A stretch of DNA of 64,000 nucleotides from Rhodospirillales bacterium. Its GTDB lineage: Bacteria; Pseudomonadota; Alphaproteobacteria; ATCC43930; CGMCC-115725. The DNA lies in assembly GCA_947473305.1 (NCBI GenBank), contig CANJCB010000015.1, positions 1 through 64,000 on the forward strand. The letters are read 5' to 3'. Below are positions 15,903 through 23,963 of the stretch, piece by piece. The notes under the pieces were generated by a model. That model searched no databases. It was not told the origin of the DNA and saw only the letters and a list, made by a program, of their open reading frames with translations. Both the position numbers and the translations under genes were made by a program. Each line of letters begins with the position of its first letter. The first letter of the stretch is position 1.

Positions 15903-17225
15903 TCACGCCTGTTCCATGAGCTTGCTGTAGCGGCGCCAGAAGGCCCGCTGCGCCGTTTCGCTCGACAACATCCCCTCGTAATCGCCGTTGTCGAGGAGCT
16001 TTTCCTGGTCGATGCCGCGGTCGAGGATCAGCCAATCCATGGCCGAGGCTTCGAGCCCCTGCTGGTTGACGGCGAACATCTCGACATCGTCCGCCATGCC
16101 GTGGCCGGCAGGTCCATAGAAGCGTTCCTGGCTCCGGAGCCAACCCTCGTTCAAGCGGTCGGGGGCGCCCTTCACGTCATAGAGATAGATCCGAACCTCG
16201 GTCACATCCGGCGACACCGGCCGCCAGGTGCGGATCTGCTGATGGATCATGCCCATGTTGGGGAAGATCGAGGCCGCGTTGGTGCCGATGATCCAGCCGA
16301 ATTCCTCCTCGCCCCGAAGCGCCCGCAGCTCCTTGTGGTAATCGGCATATTCGCCGGTCACGAGGTCGTCGATATTGGCCGCCCTGCGGAAATTGATGCC
16401 ATGGCCCTGAGGACACCCATAGACGGTGCCCTGGATGCGATGCTTGCGCATCTCCGAGATCGAGGCGCCCTTGTGCACGCCGAAGTCGCCGGTGGTGTCC
16501 TGGTATTTCTCCTGGAGCTTTACGAAGGCGTAATGCGTCTGGATGAAATGGTAACCGTCGACGATGTTCTCGGACTGGAATTTCCAATTGCCCTTGAAGC
16601 GCGCGACATAGGGTACGGACCGCAGAACCAATTCGCCCACGGGAGAACGCTCGACCCGCCGGTCGATCATGAGCTTTGCGGTGCCGAGCTGGTCGAGAAG
16701 CGGTTGCACCTTGGAATTGAGGCTCGCGAAGATGAAGCCGCGATAGCTTTCGACCTTGGGGATCCGATAGAGCCCTTCCGGCATCTGGAAATGCTCGGAA
16801 TAGCCGTTTGGCTCGTGATGATAGGGAATGCCCGTCAGCTTGCCGTCGATACCATAGGTCCAGGCGTGATAGGGACAGGTGAAGGACTTGGAGTTGCCCT
16901 TGGCCTCACGGCAGATGGACGCCCCGCGATGGGCGCAGCGGTTCAGGAACGCGCCAAGACGGCCTTCCTGGTCCCGTGTGACGATGATCGGCTGGGTTCC
17001 GATATGACTGGTTTTCCAATCATAGGCCGCCGGGATCTCGCTCTCATGTCCCACATAGACCCAGATTTTCCCGAAAATCTGCTTCTGCTCGCGGGCGAAG
17101 ACTTCGGCATCCGTATAGGCGCGGGTATGAACCCGGAACGCATGCGGTGCGGTACGGACAAGCTCGTCGCGGTTTTCCCCCTCCGCGCCTAAAGATCCGG
17201 CATTGTCAAAGGCGTTCATCGTCAA
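15903..17225 (-). CDS. ring-hydroxylating oxygenase alpha subunit (copy 1)
   Basis: A 440-residue terminal oxygenase large subunit. The Rieske cluster ligands are C97-x-H99 (NRCAHRG) and C117-x2-H120 (CPYHAW). The catalytic domain carries the bridging Asp223 and iron ligands His226 and His231 in ENIVDGYHFIQTH, with a third acidic ligand likely in GMADDVEMF (about 379). The enzyme would add dioxygen to an aromatic ring using electrons from a reductase, but no reductase gene is adjacent. It heads the minus-strand operon, whose promoter must lie in 17226-17482, downstream of the LysR gene. Confidence 0.92.
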   Translation of the reverse strand: MTMNAFDNAGSLGAEGENRDELVRTAPHAFRVHTRAYTDAEVFAREQKQIFGKIWVYVGHESEIPAAYDWKTSHIGTQPIIVTRDQEGRLGAFLNRCAHRGASICREAKGNSKSFTCPYHAWTYGIDGKLTGIPYHHEPNGYSEHFQMPEGLYRIPKVESYRGFIFASLNSKVQPLLDQLGTAKLMIDRRVERSPVGELVLRSVPYVARFKGNWKFQSENIVDGYHFIQTHYAFVKLQEKYQDTTGDFGVHKGASISEMRKHRIQGTVYGCPQGHGINFRRAANIDDLVTGEYADYHKELRALRGEEEFGWIIGTNAASIFPNMGMIHQQIRTWRPVSPDVTEVRIYLYDVKGAPDRLNEGWLRSQERFYGPAGHGMADDVEMFAVNQQGLEASAMDWLILDRGIDQEKLLDNGDYEGMLSSETAQRAFWRRYSKLMEQA

Positions 17226-17269
17226 ACCTCATCCTTTGTAAGCCTTCCCAGAGCTTCACTCGCGGACTG

Positions 17270-17407
17270 TCATTGCGAGCGCCAGCGAAGCAATCCAGCT
17301 TGGGACCGGCATTCTGGATTGCCACGTCCCCTTCCCGCCGAAGCAGAGCTTCCGCTGCGGCAGGCGAAGCTACGCTTTGCTGAGAGCTTGCGCTCCTCGC
17401 AATAACG
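17270..17407. repeat. dispersed palindromic repeat, copy 1 (with insert)
   Basis: The left part reads TCATTGCGAGCG...AGCGAAGCAATCCAG (17270-17298). Its near-complement follows in two pieces, CTGGATTGC at about 17314 and GCGCTCCTCGCAATAACG at 17390-17407, so the whole can fold into a long interrupted hairpin. A second copy lies at 42201-42280. This is the CATTGCGAGC..GAAGCAATCC family of intergenic repeats common in many proteobacterial genomes. It sits in the gap between the LysR and oxygenase genes. Confidence 0.8.
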
Positions 17408-17442
17408 CAACTCCTGATTCCGAACACTAGAGCACGCGACAA

Positions 17443-17489
17443 TCATGAATTGAAATGAGATTATCTTGGGTATTCATGAGTTTTACCCA
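17443..17489. promoter_or_regulatory. candidate regulatory palindromes upstream of the oxygenase operon
   Basis: TCATGAATT at 17443-17451 and a perfect inverted repeat TGGGTA-N11-TACCCA at 17467-17489 lie at the end of the LysR gene, about 220-260 bases before the oxygenase alpha start. The centre of the second contains ATTCATGA. A related ATTCATGAAT palindrome occurs at 20006-20015, before the flavin-monooxygenase gene. They could be operators for the LysR product; no promoter boxes are convincing. Confidence 0.35.
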
Positions 17490-18424
17490 TGAGTATCCGC
17501 CTGCAGATCAAGCACGATCGCACCCGGTTCGCACATGCAGTCTCGGAAGCTCGTCACCGCGGGAGAGAGGGATCGCTTGCCGTGCCAGAAAAGAGCGATG
17601 GGCTGTTTCAAAGGCTCGCCCTGAAGCCGGCCGATCCGGAAGTTGTAGATCGGCGCCAGAAGCCGGACGAGGCCGGTGGTGATCCCCACACCGAGGCCCG
17701 CCGTCACCATTCCCACGATCGTCAAGGCCGATTCCACCTCGAAGGCAGGTTCGATGACGATCCCAAGTTCGCCAAGCCGGGCATTGATGATCTGCCGGGT
17801 TCCGACATCCTGGCCGATCATGATGCAGGGAAATTTGGCCAATTGCGCCCAGGCGACGGTCTTCTTGCGGGCCAGCGGATGATCGGGCCGGAAGATAGGC
17901 ACGACCTCGTCGGCCACGATCGTTTCCCAGGCGAAAGGCGGTTCCAGTCCCAGGGTCGTGCCGACGCCGAGATCGACCTCCCCATCCAGGACCAATTGCC
18001 GGACGCGCCCCGCGGGCACATCCTTCACGACAATGTCGATCTGGGGGTAGCGGCTGCGGTATCGGGCGATGATCCCCGGCAGGAACTGCGAAGAGAAGAT
18101 CGGCGAGGCCGCGATCCGAACGCGCCCGCGCTTTTTCTCGGCAAGTTCGCGGGAGGTCAGCACCGCGGCCTGCAAATCCACGAGGAGCTGCCGCGCCGGG
18201 CCGAGGAATTCCCGCCCCGAATCGGTGAGCTGGACAGACCGTGTCGTGCGGTCCAGGAGCTTCAGGCCGAGGTCGGTTTCCAACCCTCGAATCAGGAGGC
18301 TGACCGCCGATTGGGTGAGATTGATCGCCGCCGCCGCGGTGGTGAAGCTTCCCACTTCGGCGACCGTGACGAAGGCCCGCAGCTGGCGCAGCGATATGTT
18401 GCCGAAGTTCGGACTCTCACTCAT
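17483..18424 (-). CDS. LysR-family transcriptional regulator
   Basis: A 313-residue LysR regulator. The winged helix-turn-helix is at about 10-68 (SLRQLRAFVTVAEVGSFTTAAAAINLTQSAVSLLIRGLE in the N-terminal part, then RTTRSVQLTDSGREFL), followed by the two-lobe effector domain (GRVRIAASPIFSSQFLPGII; DLGVGTTLG). It diverges from the PrpD-like gene, with a classical LysR box in the gap, and lies directly upstream of the oxygenase operon on the same strand. It may control either or both. Its C-terminal codons overlap an inverted repeat at 17467-17489. Confidence 0.92.
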   Translation of the reverse strand: MSESPNFGNISLRQLRAFVTVAEVGSFTTAAAAINLTQSAVSLLIRGLETDLGLKLLDRTTRSVQLTDSGREFLGPARQLLVDLQAAVLTSRELAEKKRGRVRIAASPIFSSQFLPGIIARYRSRYPQIDIVVKDVPAGRVRQLVLDGEVDLGVGTTLGLEPPFAWETIVADEVVPIFRPDHPLARKKTVAWAQLAKFPCIMIGQDVGTRQIINARLGELGIVIEPAFEVESALTIVGMVTAGLGVGITTGLVRLLAPIYNFRIGRLQGEPLKQPIALFWHGKRSLSPAVTSFRDCMCEPGAIVLDLQADTHG

Positions 18425-18435
18425 TTTGAGACCTT

Positions 18436-18450
18436 ATCAATCAGCTTGAT
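18436..18450. promoter_or_regulatory. LysR box (ATC-N9-GAT, containing T-N11-A)
   Basis: ATC-AATCAGCTT-GAT fits the ATC-N9-GAT layout of LysR-family operators and contains T-N11-A. Its inner part AATCA-GCT-TGATT is a perfect inverted repeat. It lies 11 bases upstream of the LysR start and 116 bases before the divergent PrpD-like gene, the usual place for autoregulation plus activation of the divergent target. Confidence 0.6.
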
Positions 18451-18566
18451 TAAGATCGATACTGCATGGGATGAACGAGACGGACAATAGCGCAAGCCGT
18501 CGCCGGTTGTGACCTCGGCGGCGGTATGCCACCCTGCGCGACTTTCAAATTGGAGCTTTCTTCCTG

Positions 18567-19991
18567 ATGACCGACCCTACCCCCGCCGGCCCCGTCGACG
18601 AAATCGCCCAAGGTCTCGCAGCCTTCGTCTGCAGCCTCCCCCGCGAGATGGACGAGGCTACCGAGAAAGCGGCGCGGCTCGTTCTTCTCGACAGCTTCGC
18701 GGTGGCCCTGGGGGCGCTTTCCCATCCGGCCGCCGAGGCCGGGCGGCGATATGCTGCGCTCTTCCCGGCAGCGGAGGGCGCGCTCGTCTGGGGCACCACG
18801 ATGCGGGCCTCGCCCGAAATCGCGACCCTCGTCAACGGTGTGCCGCTGCGGGGTTACGATTACAACGACCTCTATATCGGCAAGGGCGGCGGCGGACATC
18901 CCAGCGACATCGTTCCCGGCGTGCTGGCCATGGCCGAATGGAGCGCCGTGGGTGGCCGCGACGTGCTATGGGCGTTGGCGGTGGGCTACGAGGTGGCGCT
19001 TCACCTTTTCGACACGGTCGCCATCAGCAAGAGCGCCTGGGACTATGTGAATATCACCGGGATCGCCGGCACCTGCGCCATCGGCGCGCTGATGGGCCTG
19101 ACACAGGATCAACTTGCCGAGGCTCTCGGGATTACCGTCATTCCGCATGCGGCAAGCCACGAGGTGGAATCGAGCGAACTTAACCGTCGCGGCGATCTAA
19201 CCATGTGGAAGCGCTTCAACGGAAGCGACGCGGTCCGCCAGTCGGTCTATGCCTGCCTCCTGGCGTCCGTGGGCGTCGAAGGAGCGGTGCGGCCCTTCAC
19301 CGGGAAATATGGCTTCATGAACCAGATCAACACCGATCCCGGTGCGACGGCGAAAGTCCTGGACCTGCTTTCCCGCCGCGACGCCCCCCGGCGGATCGCC
19401 CAAACGACCTTCAAGCGCTGGCCCGTGGGCTCCCGCGCCCAGAGCGCGATCCAGGCAATCCTGGAAGCGCGCGCCAAGATCGCCGGTCCGGCCTTGGTTG
19501 AAAAGCTCAGGATCTTCACGCAGGAAGGCGTTTACGAACATCTTGTCCGCAGCCGCAAGGATCCCTGGCATCCCTTCTCCCGCGAGACCGCCGACCATTC
19601 CCTCCCCTATGTAGCGGTGGCAGCGCTTCTCGACGGCAGAATCAGGCCGGAGAGCTTTGGCCCCGACCGCGTCGCGGATCCCGCGCTGCGCGACTTCCTG
19701 GAAAACCGGGTCACTGTCGAGGTGGAACCCCCGCTCGACAACGCCGAGCCCGGTGAGTTCCTGAGCCGGGTGGAGCTCCTGCTCAAGGACGGCTCGATCG
19801 TCCGTGGCGAAGCCCGGCCCGCTCCCGGCCACCCGAAGCAACCCTTCACCGAAGCGGAGATGGTGGCGAAACTCGGGGAAAACACGGCTGCCCTCCTGGG
19901 CAAAACCGGCGTCGCCAATCTGGCGGAAGCGGTGCGGACCTTGGGCGAGGCCAAGCGGGTCAACGGCCTCGTTTCATGCCTTTCGCTCTGA
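18567..19991 (+). CDS. MmgE/PrpD-family protein
   Basis: A 474-residue protein of the 2-methylcitrate dehydratase/cis-aconitate decarboxylase (MmgE/PrpD) fold. Recognisable stretches are LVLLDSFAVALGALSHP, VNGVPLRGYDYNDLYIGKGGGGHPSDIVPGVLA in two parts (about 91-122), MWKRFNGSDAVRQSVYACLLA, GKYGFM and the C-terminal domain with F-x-R-W-P-x-G. Family members act on tricarboxylic or related diacids; no other methylcitrate-cycle gene is present, so the substrate is unknown. It diverges from the LysR gene and is probably its target. Confidence 0.85.
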   Translation: MTDPTPAGPVDEIAQGLAAFVCSLPREMDEATEKAARLVLLDSFAVALGALSHPAAEAGRRYAALFPAAEGALVWGTTMRASPEIATLVNGVPLRGYDYNDLYIGKGGGGHPSDIVPGVLAMAEWSAVGGRDVLWALAVGYEVALHLFDTVAISKSAWDYVNITGIAGTCAIGALMGLTQDQLAEALGITVIPHAASHEVESSELNRRGDLTMWKRFNGSDAVRQSVYACLLASVGVEGAVRPFTGKYGFMNQINTDPGATAKVLDLLSRRDAPRRIAQTTFKRWPVGSRAQSAIQAILEARAKIAGPALVEKLRIFTQEGVYEHLVRSRKDPWHPFSRETADHSLPYVAVAALLDGRIRPESFGPDRVADPALRDFLENRVTVEVEPPLDNAEPGEFLSRVELLLKDGSIVRGEARPAPGHPKQPFTEAEMVAKLGENTAALLGKTGVANLAEAVRTLGEAKRVNGLVSCLSL

Positions 19992-20005
19992 CATTAATTT
20001 TCAAA

Positions 20006-20015
20006 ATTCATGAAT
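20006..20015. promoter_or_regulatory. ATTCATGAAT palindrome upstream of monooxygenase operon
   Basis: A perfect 10-bp palindrome, followed by TTATGAGAAA, in an AT-rich gap (19992-20126) between the PrpD-like gene and the flavin-monooxygenase gene. The string TCATGAATT...ATGAGA also occurs at 17443-17460 upstream of the oxygenase operon, suggesting a shared regulator. Evidence is by eye only. Confidence 0.3.
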
Positions 20016-20126
20016 TTATGAGAAATACGCGTTTCTGCGAATAAATCTCTCGTGCTCATATGACGGTGAGGCAGGTTTGGCGCGCGCTCCATGAGCCCTG
20101 CCGGCCTTTCGCCCTGGAGAGCAGAT

Positions 20127-21248
20127 ATGACGGGTAGTGGCGCCTCGGTCGACCGGATCACGCTCGGCAACGGCAACAAGTTCAAGCTGGGCGTCTTCGG
20201 GACGAATACGTCCAGCGGCGCCGGCCTTCCGATCGATGTGCCGGAACGCTGGGTGCCGGATTGGGCCTCGACCCTGAAGGTGACGGCTCTGGCGGACGAG
20301 CGCGGGCTCGACTTCACCCTGCCGGTCGCGCGGTGGAAGGGGTTCGGCGGCAAGGTGGATCCCGCCGGGACCTCCTATGAGCCCATCGCCTGGGCCTGCG
20401 CGCTGCTCGCCAAAACGAAGCGCATCCATATTTTTGCGACGGTCCATGCGCTGTTCATCCACCCGGTTTTCGCGGCCAAGCAATTCGTCACCGCCGACCA
20501 TGTGGGCGACGGCCGCTTCGGTTTGAATCTCGTCGCGGGATGGAACGGCAACGAGTTCGAGATGTTCGGCGTCAAGCCGGATATGGAGAACCGCTACGCC
20601 TATGCCGCCGAATGGCTGGACTGCATCAAGCGGCTCTGGTCCAGCGAAGGGACCTTCGATTTCGACGGCAAGTTCTTTCAACTGAAGGGGCTTCGGGCCG
20701 ATCCCCGTCCCTTCGGCAATACCCGGCCGGTGGTGCTGAACGCCGGCAAGTCCGCCCTGGGCGAGGCCTTCGCCATCGACCACTGCGATGGGCTCTTCTC
20801 CTCTCCCGTCCAAGGCGGCGACTTCGAGCTTTTCACCCGCACCGTCGCGGATGTGAAAAAACGGGCAACGGCCAAGGGCGTGCCCTATCCGATTTTCACG
20901 CCCACCACGATCCTGTGCCGGCGCACGAAGGCCGAGGCCGACGATTTCTTCGATTATCTGGCCGAAAACACGGATCTGGAAGCGCTGGGCAATATCACCT
21001 CCGTCCGCTCGCAGGCCGGCAAGCAGGTGCCGACCCGCGCCGAGGCGATCAAGCGCGGTTTCGGCGGCTTCCGCATCGTCGGCGATCCCGACCATGTGGC
21101 CCAGGAATTCGCCAAGCTCCATCGCGTCGGCGTGGACGGCGCTGCCATGATCTTCCTCAACCAGAACCTGGAGTTGGAATTCTTCCTGGACGAAGTTGTG
21201 CCGAGATTGGAGCGGATGGGTCTTCGCGTCCCGGCAAATCCAAGCTAG
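20127..21248 (+). CDS. luciferase-like FMN-dependent monooxygenase (RutA/SfnG-like)
   Basis: A 373-residue TIM-barrel flavin monooxygenase. It resembles RutA and dimethylsulfone monooxygenase types: KFKLGVFGTNTSSGA, PDWASTLKVTALADERGLDF, HALFIHPVFAAKQFVTADHVGDGRFGLN in two parts, LVAGWNGNEFEMFGV, Y-A-Y-A-A-E-W and RPVVLNAGKSALG (flavin phosphate region). It needs FMNH2 from an external reductase, absent here. The start at 20127 follows GGAGAG. It is the first gene of a plus-strand series continuing with FAH hydrolase, thiolase-like and DUF35 genes, possibly oxidising a heterocycle or sulfur compound for that route. Confidence 0.88.
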   Translation: MTGSGASVDRITLGNGNKFKLGVFGTNTSSGAGLPIDVPERWVPDWASTLKVTALADERGLDFTLPVARWKGFGGKVDPAGTSYEPIAWACALLAKTKRIHIFATVHALFIHPVFAAKQFVTADHVGDGRFGLNLVAGWNGNEFEMFGVKPDMENRYAYAAEWLDCIKRLWSSEGTFDFDGKFFQLKGLRADPRPFGNTRPVVLNAGKSALGEAFAIDHCDGLFSSPVQGGDFELFTRTVADVKKRATAKGVPYPIFTPTTILCRRTKAEADDFFDYLAENTDLEALGNITSVRSQAGKQVPTRAEAIKRGFGGFRIVGDPDHVAQEFAKLHRVGVDGAAMIFLNQNLELEFFLDEVVPRLERMGLRVPANPS

Positions 21249-21276
21249 GCTGGCCCCAAAAGCGGGGGAGAGGACA

Positions 21277-22200
21277 ATGAAGCTGGTGCTGTTCGACGAC
21301 TTCAAGCTCGGCGTGCTTAAGGACGGCAGCGTTTTCGATGCGATGTCGGCGGTTTCGGATATCCCCCGCCTCCATCCCCAGGATCTGATGAATGGGCTCA
21401 TCGCCCGCTTCGCGGACTATCGCGGCAAGCTCGACGCCCTGACCAAGGGCAAGGGCGTCCCGGTCGGACAGGTGAAGCTGCGCGCGCCGCTGCCGCGTCC
21501 CGCCACCATCGACTGCATGGCGGTCAACTACATGGAGGACGGGACCAAGACGGAAGCGCCGCTCATCAACGCCTTCCACAAGTCGCCCAGCTCCGTAATA
21601 GGCGACGGGGAGACCATGATCCTGCCCGATGTTCCCGCCACGGTCTTCGAGGGCGAGGCGGAACTGGCGGTCGTCATCGGCAAGCCCGCGAGCCACGTGA
21701 AGGCGGCGGACGCCATGGGCCATATCTTCGGCTACATGAATTTCATCGACGGATCGGCGCGCAACCTGCCCCCGCCGCTTGGTGTCTTCTTCCAATCGAA
21801 GTCACGCGACACCTTCGCGCCCATGGGTCCCTGCATCGTCACCGCCGACGAGATCCCCGATCCGCAGAAGCTCCAGGTCCGGCTCTGGGTCAACGGCAGG
21901 CTCACCCAGAATTTCAACACCGACGACATGGCCCATAAGATCCCGCGCTGCATCGAATGGCTGAGCTCGATCCATGCGCTGGTACCGGGCGACGTTGTCG
22001 CAACCGGCACCAATCACCGGGGCTTGAGCGCCTTTCAGGACGGCGACAAGGTCGAGTTGGAGATCGACGGCCTAAAAAGGCTGACCATCAACATCCGCGA
22101 CGAGTTGAAACGGACCTGGGGCCGCGAGACCCGGCTTGAGCGACAGGACAAAGGCCTCGAACCCATCTCGCCCCAGCGCACGGGGAAATATGCGCAATAA
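21277..22200 (+). CDS. fumarylacetoacetate-hydrolase-family enzyme
   Basis: A 307-residue FAH-superfamily protein. The metal-binding acids are visible in VFEGEAELAVVIGK (E-x-E, about 123-127) and GYMNFIDGSAR (Asp about 156); the C-terminal part has LVPGDVVATGTNHRG, where ordinary members have GTPxG. Relatives hydrolyse or decarboxylate beta-diketone acids, including meta-cleavage products. The start follows GGGGGAGAGG and lies 28 bases after the monooxygenase. The C-terminal tail is longer and more charged than usual. Confidence 0.87.
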   Translation: MKLVLFDDFKLGVLKDGSVFDAMSAVSDIPRLHPQDLMNGLIARFADYRGKLDALTKGKGVPVGQVKLRAPLPRPATIDCMAVNYMEDGTKTEAPLINAFHKSPSSVIGDGETMILPDVPATVFEGEAELAVVIGKPASHVKAADAMGHIFGYMNFIDGSARNLPPPLGVFFQSKSRDTFAPMGPCIVTADEIPDPQKLQVRLWVNGRLTQNFNTDDMAHKIPRCIEWLSSIHALVPGDVVATGTNHRGLSAFQDGDKVELEIDGLKRLTINIRDELKRTWGRETRLERQDKGLEPISPQRTGKYAQ

Positions 22201-22291
22201 GGTCGCAACCTAAACGACTGTCGGGTCTTGCGGGACCCTGTGTCGACAATCTACGATCCCTGGCGAAAGCCGAACGGAGGAAGGCAACCTA

Positions 22292-23461
22292 ATGAGACCC
22301 AATGACATAGCGATCGTCGGATATTCCGAGATCAAGAACGTGGTGAAATCGGGACAGTCGAACTTCGATCTGTCCGGCGCCGCGTTTTCGAAGCTCATGG
22401 AATCGACCGGCCTGGAGCCCTCGAAGATCGATGGCCTCGCCGTCACCATGCCGCTTACCGAGACCAACGCATTCTATGCCAATTACATGTGCGATGCGCT
22501 CGGCCTCTCGCCCACCTGGCTGCTTCTGAGCGCGCTCGGCGGTTGCTCCGCTTCGGGCGGCGTCGCCCGCGCGGTCTCGGCGATCCGCGAAGGCCAATGC
22601 GAGATCGCGGTCGTGCTGTCCTCGGACAATCCGACGAGCCGGCCCCGCGTTCCGACCGGCGGCTATAAGAGCGAATACGAGAACTCGGTCGGCGTCCAGG
22701 GTCCCTCCGGCTTCTTCGGCCTGCTGCTGAGCCGCTATATCGCGCAATACGAGTTCATTCCCGAGGCCCTCGGCAAGCTCGCCATCGCCCAGCGTGACCA
22801 CGCGATCATGAACGAGAACGCGGTCGAGAAGCTGCGCATCCCGCTGACCATGAAGGACTACCTCGACAGCCGGATGATCTCCGATCCCCTGCGGCTTTTC
22901 GATTGCGTCATGCGCTGCGACGGCGCCAACGCGATGCTGATGATGAGCACCGAGAAGGCCCGGAAGATGGGCTTCAAGAAGTTCGTCCACCCCGTCGCCT
23001 ATGCGGAACGGTCGAACCATCTCGGCCATACGATGCAGCCCGACATCACCGAAACGGGCTTCGCCGATGCGGGTCCCCGCGCCTTGAAGCAGGCAGGCAT
23101 GACGCCGAAGGACATTCGGATCTTCGCGCCCTATGACGACTTCACGGTCGCGCTCATGCTGAAGCTGGAGCAGATCGGCTTCACAGAGCGGGGCAAGGGC
23201 TGCCGCTATATCATGGAGACGGACTTTAGCCACAAGGGCACTCTGCCGCTCAACACCAGCGGCGGACAGATCTCGGCGGGGCAGCCGGGTCTCGCCGGCG
23301 GCGGCCTCAACATGGTTGAAGCCGTGCGCCAGCTCATGGGAGAGGCGGGCGAGCGTCAGGTCGAAAACGCCAAGAACGCGATGGTCACCGGCATCGGCGG
23401 CATCCCCTATGGCCGCAACTGGAGCATCAGCAACGTCACGATCCTGGAGCCAGGTAAATGA
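22292..23461 (+). CDS. thiolase-fold protein (lipid-transfer/acetyltransferase type), altered active site
   Basis: A 389-residue thiolase-superfamily protein. The nucleophile position is Cys85 in SALGGCSASGG. The usual GHP histidine region reads NTSGGQISAGQPG, with Gln331 where His is normal, and the second catalytic Cys of the CxGGG motif is replaced by TGIGG (about 366-370). Such altered thiolases pair with DUF35 proteins, as in the steroid retro-aldolase Ltp2 or benzoylsuccinyl-CoA thiolase. Its stop overlaps the DUF35 start (ATGA), so the two are surely translated together. Direct thiolysis is doubtful; C-C cleavage or formation on a CoA ester is possible. Confidence 0.85.
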   Translation: MRPNDIAIVGYSEIKNVVKSGQSNFDLSGAAFSKLMESTGLEPSKIDGLAVTMPLTETNAFYANYMCDALGLSPTWLLLSALGGCSASGGVARAVSAIREGQCEIAVVLSSDNPTSRPRVPTGGYKSEYENSVGVQGPSGFFGLLLSRYIAQYEFIPEALGKLAIAQRDHAIMNENAVEKLRIPLTMKDYLDSRMISDPLRLFDCVMRCDGANAMLMMSTEKARKMGFKKFVHPVAYAERSNHLGHTMQPDITETGFADAGPRALKQAGMTPKDIRIFAPYDDFTVALMLKLEQIGFTERGKGCRYIMETDFSHKGTLPLNTSGGQISAGQPGLAGGGLNMVEAVRQLMGEAGERQVENAKNAMVTGIGGIPYGRNWSISNVTILEPGK

Positions 23462-23895
23462 GCACCGCCCCCACCACTGCGAAGCCCGCGCCGAAGCGGC
23501 CCGTTCCCGTCCCGAACACCTATGTCAAGGCGCAGCCCTATTGGGACGGCATCAAGGAGAAGAAGCTCCTGCTGCAATACTGCACGGAAACGAAGCAGTA
23601 CCAGCATTACCCTCGCGCCGTGAGCAACTACACCGGCAAGGCCAATCTGGAATGGCGCGAGTCGTCCCAGAAAGGCGCCATCTACGCGATGACCCTGACC
23701 CGGGTCCCGCAGCCGGGCTTCGAGGAGCGGGCTCCCTATCCGATCGTGACCGTCGATCTCGACGAGAAGGTCCGGATGATCGGGCTTCTCCTCAACTGCA
23801 AGCCCGAAGAGGCCAAGATCGGCGACCGGGTGAAGGTTTGCTGGGAAGTCATCGGCGAGGGTCAGAATTATCCGGCGTTCGAACTCGACCGCTGA
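23458..23895 (+). CDS. DUF35 OB-fold protein with degenerate zinc ribbon
   Basis: A 145-residue Zn-ribbon/OB-fold (DUF35) protein. The ribbon normally has two CxxC pairs; here only Cys42 remains and the other three positions are Thr45, Ser56 and Thr59 (YCTETKQYQHYPRAVSNYT), so zinc cannot be bound in the usual way. The OB-fold half is normal (LEWRESSQKGAIYAMTLTRV, YPIVTVDLDE, IGDRVKVCWE). Its start overlaps the thiolase stop by four bases. DUF35 partners complete the active site or substrate channel of thiolase-like enzymes. Confidence 0.87.
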   Translation: MSTAPTTAKPAPKRPVPVPNTYVKAQPYWDGIKEKKLLLQYCTETKQYQHYPRAVSNYTGKANLEWRESSQKGAIYAMTLTRVPQPGFEERAPYPIVTVDLDEKVRMIGLLLNCKPEEAKIGDRVKVCWEVIGEGQNYPAFELDR

Positions 23896-23963
23896 TATAG
23901 CATGACCAGAGGCGTCACCCCGGCATCGGGCCGGGGTGGCTGCCCTCTGCCGGGGTAGTCCCG

